Shown here one piece after another: positions 6,486-7,299 of a DNA stretch of 7,299 nucleotides; the first letter of the stretch is position 1; each line of letters starts with the position of its first letter. Source of the stretch: Holosporales bacterium (GTDB taxonomy: Bacteria; Pseudomonadota; Alphaproteobacteria; RUG11792); NCBI GenBank assembly GCA_031266385.1, contig JAISBC010000035.1:1-7299 (forward strand), written 5' to 3'. Both the position numbers and the translations under genes were made by a program. Under the pieces are notes generated by a model. It was given only the letters and a program-made list of their open reading frames with translations, searched no databases and had not been told where the DNA came from.

Positions 6486-7088
6486 TCAGTTAGATCGGAT
6501 TATCATCCTATCGGGTGAGGGCGGGCGCCGGGGAGGCCAGAGGAGGCTCGGGTAATCTTCTTTGGCCTCATTTAAGAATGCCACGATGTGAGCCTGGGCT
6601 GCTATATAATTTTGGAGCGTTTCTTCGTTATTTTCAGTCGTTGCTTTTATACCGGGTCTGGCCAGTTCTGGATCCGCTTTTTCTAACCATTCTTTTATGT
6701 CTAGGACTGCCTTTAGCGCTAGCTGATGCAATGCTGGATTCTTCTGGAGTATGGGGAACAGGGAGATTAATCTTAAGTGTTGTAGCTGTGTTTCTTGTAT
6801 CATGTTTCTCATTTCTTCCACCTCTAATATTACGCTAGTAACTAGGATTTTTGGTTGGGTCAGAGTTGCATGTGTGGCGATGAATGGGCTACATTGGGTT
6901 CGAGCAAGATCAGCTAAAGATGTTGGTGGGGCGCCTGTGTCAGCCAGACTTAATGGAGCTTTGTGACGGAACACTCTTGCCGCTGATGCTGAACTCTCGT
7001 GCATATTCCCCGATATCAGGCTGATTACAAAGACGGCGACATTCGTATTTATATTTCTATAGACACTCTTTTTTGCAGGTCTAATCAT
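6486..7088 (-). CDS. Small exported protein of unknown function (200 aa)
   Basis: I do not recognise this protein. It has a basic N terminus (MIRPAKKSVYR), a hydrophobic core (residues 17-26, VAVFVISLIS) and a likely signal-peptidase site after SASA (residue 36), the same signal length as in the neighbouring 154-aa protein. The mature region (about 164 residues) begins with an Ala/Pro-rich stretch and one Cys (66). Predicted amphipathic helices follow: 85-115 (rich in Leu, Glu, Gln), 117-138 (after Asn117-Pro118) and 153-178 (QNYIAAQAHIVAFLNEA). It ends in a proline/arginine-rich tail (WPPRRPPSPDR, 184-194). Order of parts, the Asn-Pro before a long helix, the Gln-Ala helix and the Pro tail parallel the 154-aa protein, but identity is low and paralogy is an inference. 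The ATG at 7088 lies about 30 bases after the predicted start of a consensus promoter; ribosome binding site weak. An upstream in-frame stop (7179-7181) limits any extension. Confidence 0.7.
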   Translation of the reverse strand: MIRPAKKSVYRNINTNVAVFVISLISGNMHESSASAARVFRHKAPLSLADTGAPPTSLADLARTQCSPFIATHATLTQPKILVTSVILEVEEMRNMIQETQLQHLRLISLFPILQKNPALHQLALKAVLDIKEWLEKADPELARPGIKATTENNEETLQNYIAAQAHIVAFLNEAKEDYPSLLWPPRRPPSPDRMIIRSN

Positions 7089-7124
7089 CTGGAATGACCC
7101 AATCTTCTGAATTTTTGTTCCATT

Positions 7125-7153
7125 ATTGTATTTGCTCTTCTTTCCTCTGTCAA
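7125..7153 (-). promoter_or_regulatory. Consensus sigma-70 promoter for the 200-aa exported protein
   Basis: On the minus strand a perfect -35 box TTGACA (7148-7153) is followed after 17 bases by TACAAT (7125-7130), five of six matches to TATAAT. Initiation is expected near 7118, leaving about 30 untranslated bases before the ATG at 7088. This is the strongest predicted promoter in the window and shares its -10 hexamer and spacing with the promoter of the next gene downstream on the same strand. Confidence 0.7.
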
Positions 7154-7178
7154 AGGATACTGCAATTCGACCCAGGAC

Positions 7179-7298
7179 CTACTCATGAGAAATTTGCAAG
7201 AGACAATTGACCAAATGAGTTAAAGACATAGCATTCCAGCGCATCAAAGATTTTATAGACCTATCCTTTTTATCCTTAGTCTTTACTAAAATTGCCAA
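7179..7298 (-). mobile_element. C-terminal end of a probable ISAs1-family (H-repeat type) transposase, cut by the window edge
   Basis: A minus-strand frame enters from the right edge and stops at 7179-7181 after 39 codons. It reads like the end of an ISAs1-type DDE transposase. A segment LAILVKTKDKKDRSIKS parallels the family's ALNLL-(K/R)-xEK-xKKRSIK stretch, followed by LMRWNAMSLTHLVNCLL, comparable to the closing K(M/R)RxAAMxxxYLxxVL. Several conserved positions differ, and the match is from memory of the family, so this could be a decayed copy or a chance resemblance. If real, the end of the insertion sequence should lie in the next 20-60 bases, close to the promoter of the 200-aa protein gene. 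Confidence 0.4.
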
Positions 7299-7299
7299 C

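Noticed and set aside
7085..7186. A 33-codon minus-strand frame whose TGA overlaps the ATG of the 200-aa gene (ATGA), suggestive of coupled translation.
   Set aside because: The consensus promoter TTGACA-N17-TACAAT lies inside it and there is no ribosome binding site; most of it would not be transcribed from that promoter.

Overview
The window looks like a piece of the chromosome of a low-GC, host-associated bacterium, most likely an alphaproteobacterium with a reduced genome (Holosporales or Rickettsiales are the groups I would test first). This rests on diverged complex I (NDH-1) subunits of bacterial type, Smr gene debris beside them, a rearranged nuo locus, small proteins with Sec signals, and a probable transposase remnant. 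I cannot fix the taxon from sequence alone.

Left part (1-475): a decayed gene whose last 240 bases encode most of an Smr (MutS2 C-terminal) domain, broken by frameshifts. A short spacer follows, with a perfect TATAAT box in front of the next operon.

Middle-left (491-3984, + strand): nuoK-nuoL-nuoM, tightly packed, encoding three proton-translocating membrane subunits of NADH:quinone oxidoreductase. The key lysines and glutamates of the NuoL and NuoM channels are kept. NuoK lacks the second of its two conserved membrane glutamates, and some conserved prolines in NuoL/NuoM are replaced. nuoN does not follow nuoM. Instead nuoB (3912-4406, - strand), encoding the N2 [4Fe-4S] subunit, converges on nuoM and overlaps its 3' end by 73 bases. 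The ancestral nuo operon has therefore been broken and rejoined here. NuoB has all four cluster cysteines, so an active complex assembled with subunits encoded elsewhere is plausible.

Middle-right (4576-5685, + strand): a protein with a signal peptide and a family-8 glycosyltransferase (GT8) fold. The DxD metal-binding motif and the C-terminal His motif are both changed, and a compact five-cysteine cluster is added near the C terminus. It may be a secreted pseudoenzyme.

Right part (5686-7299): two small genes on the - strand (154 and 200 codons) that I do not recognise. Each encodes a protein with a Sec-type signal peptide of about 36 residues, a helical body and a proline-rich tail. Each has its own near-consensus sigma-70 promoter with a TACAAT box at 17-bp spacing. 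At the right edge a reading frame resembles the C-terminal end of an ISAs1-family (H-repeat type) transposase. Base composition changes to the right of nuoB: CG dinucleotides and TCG codons, frequent in the nuo genes, become scarcer. With the transposase end, this suggests that the right part is accessory sequence next to a core respiratory locus.
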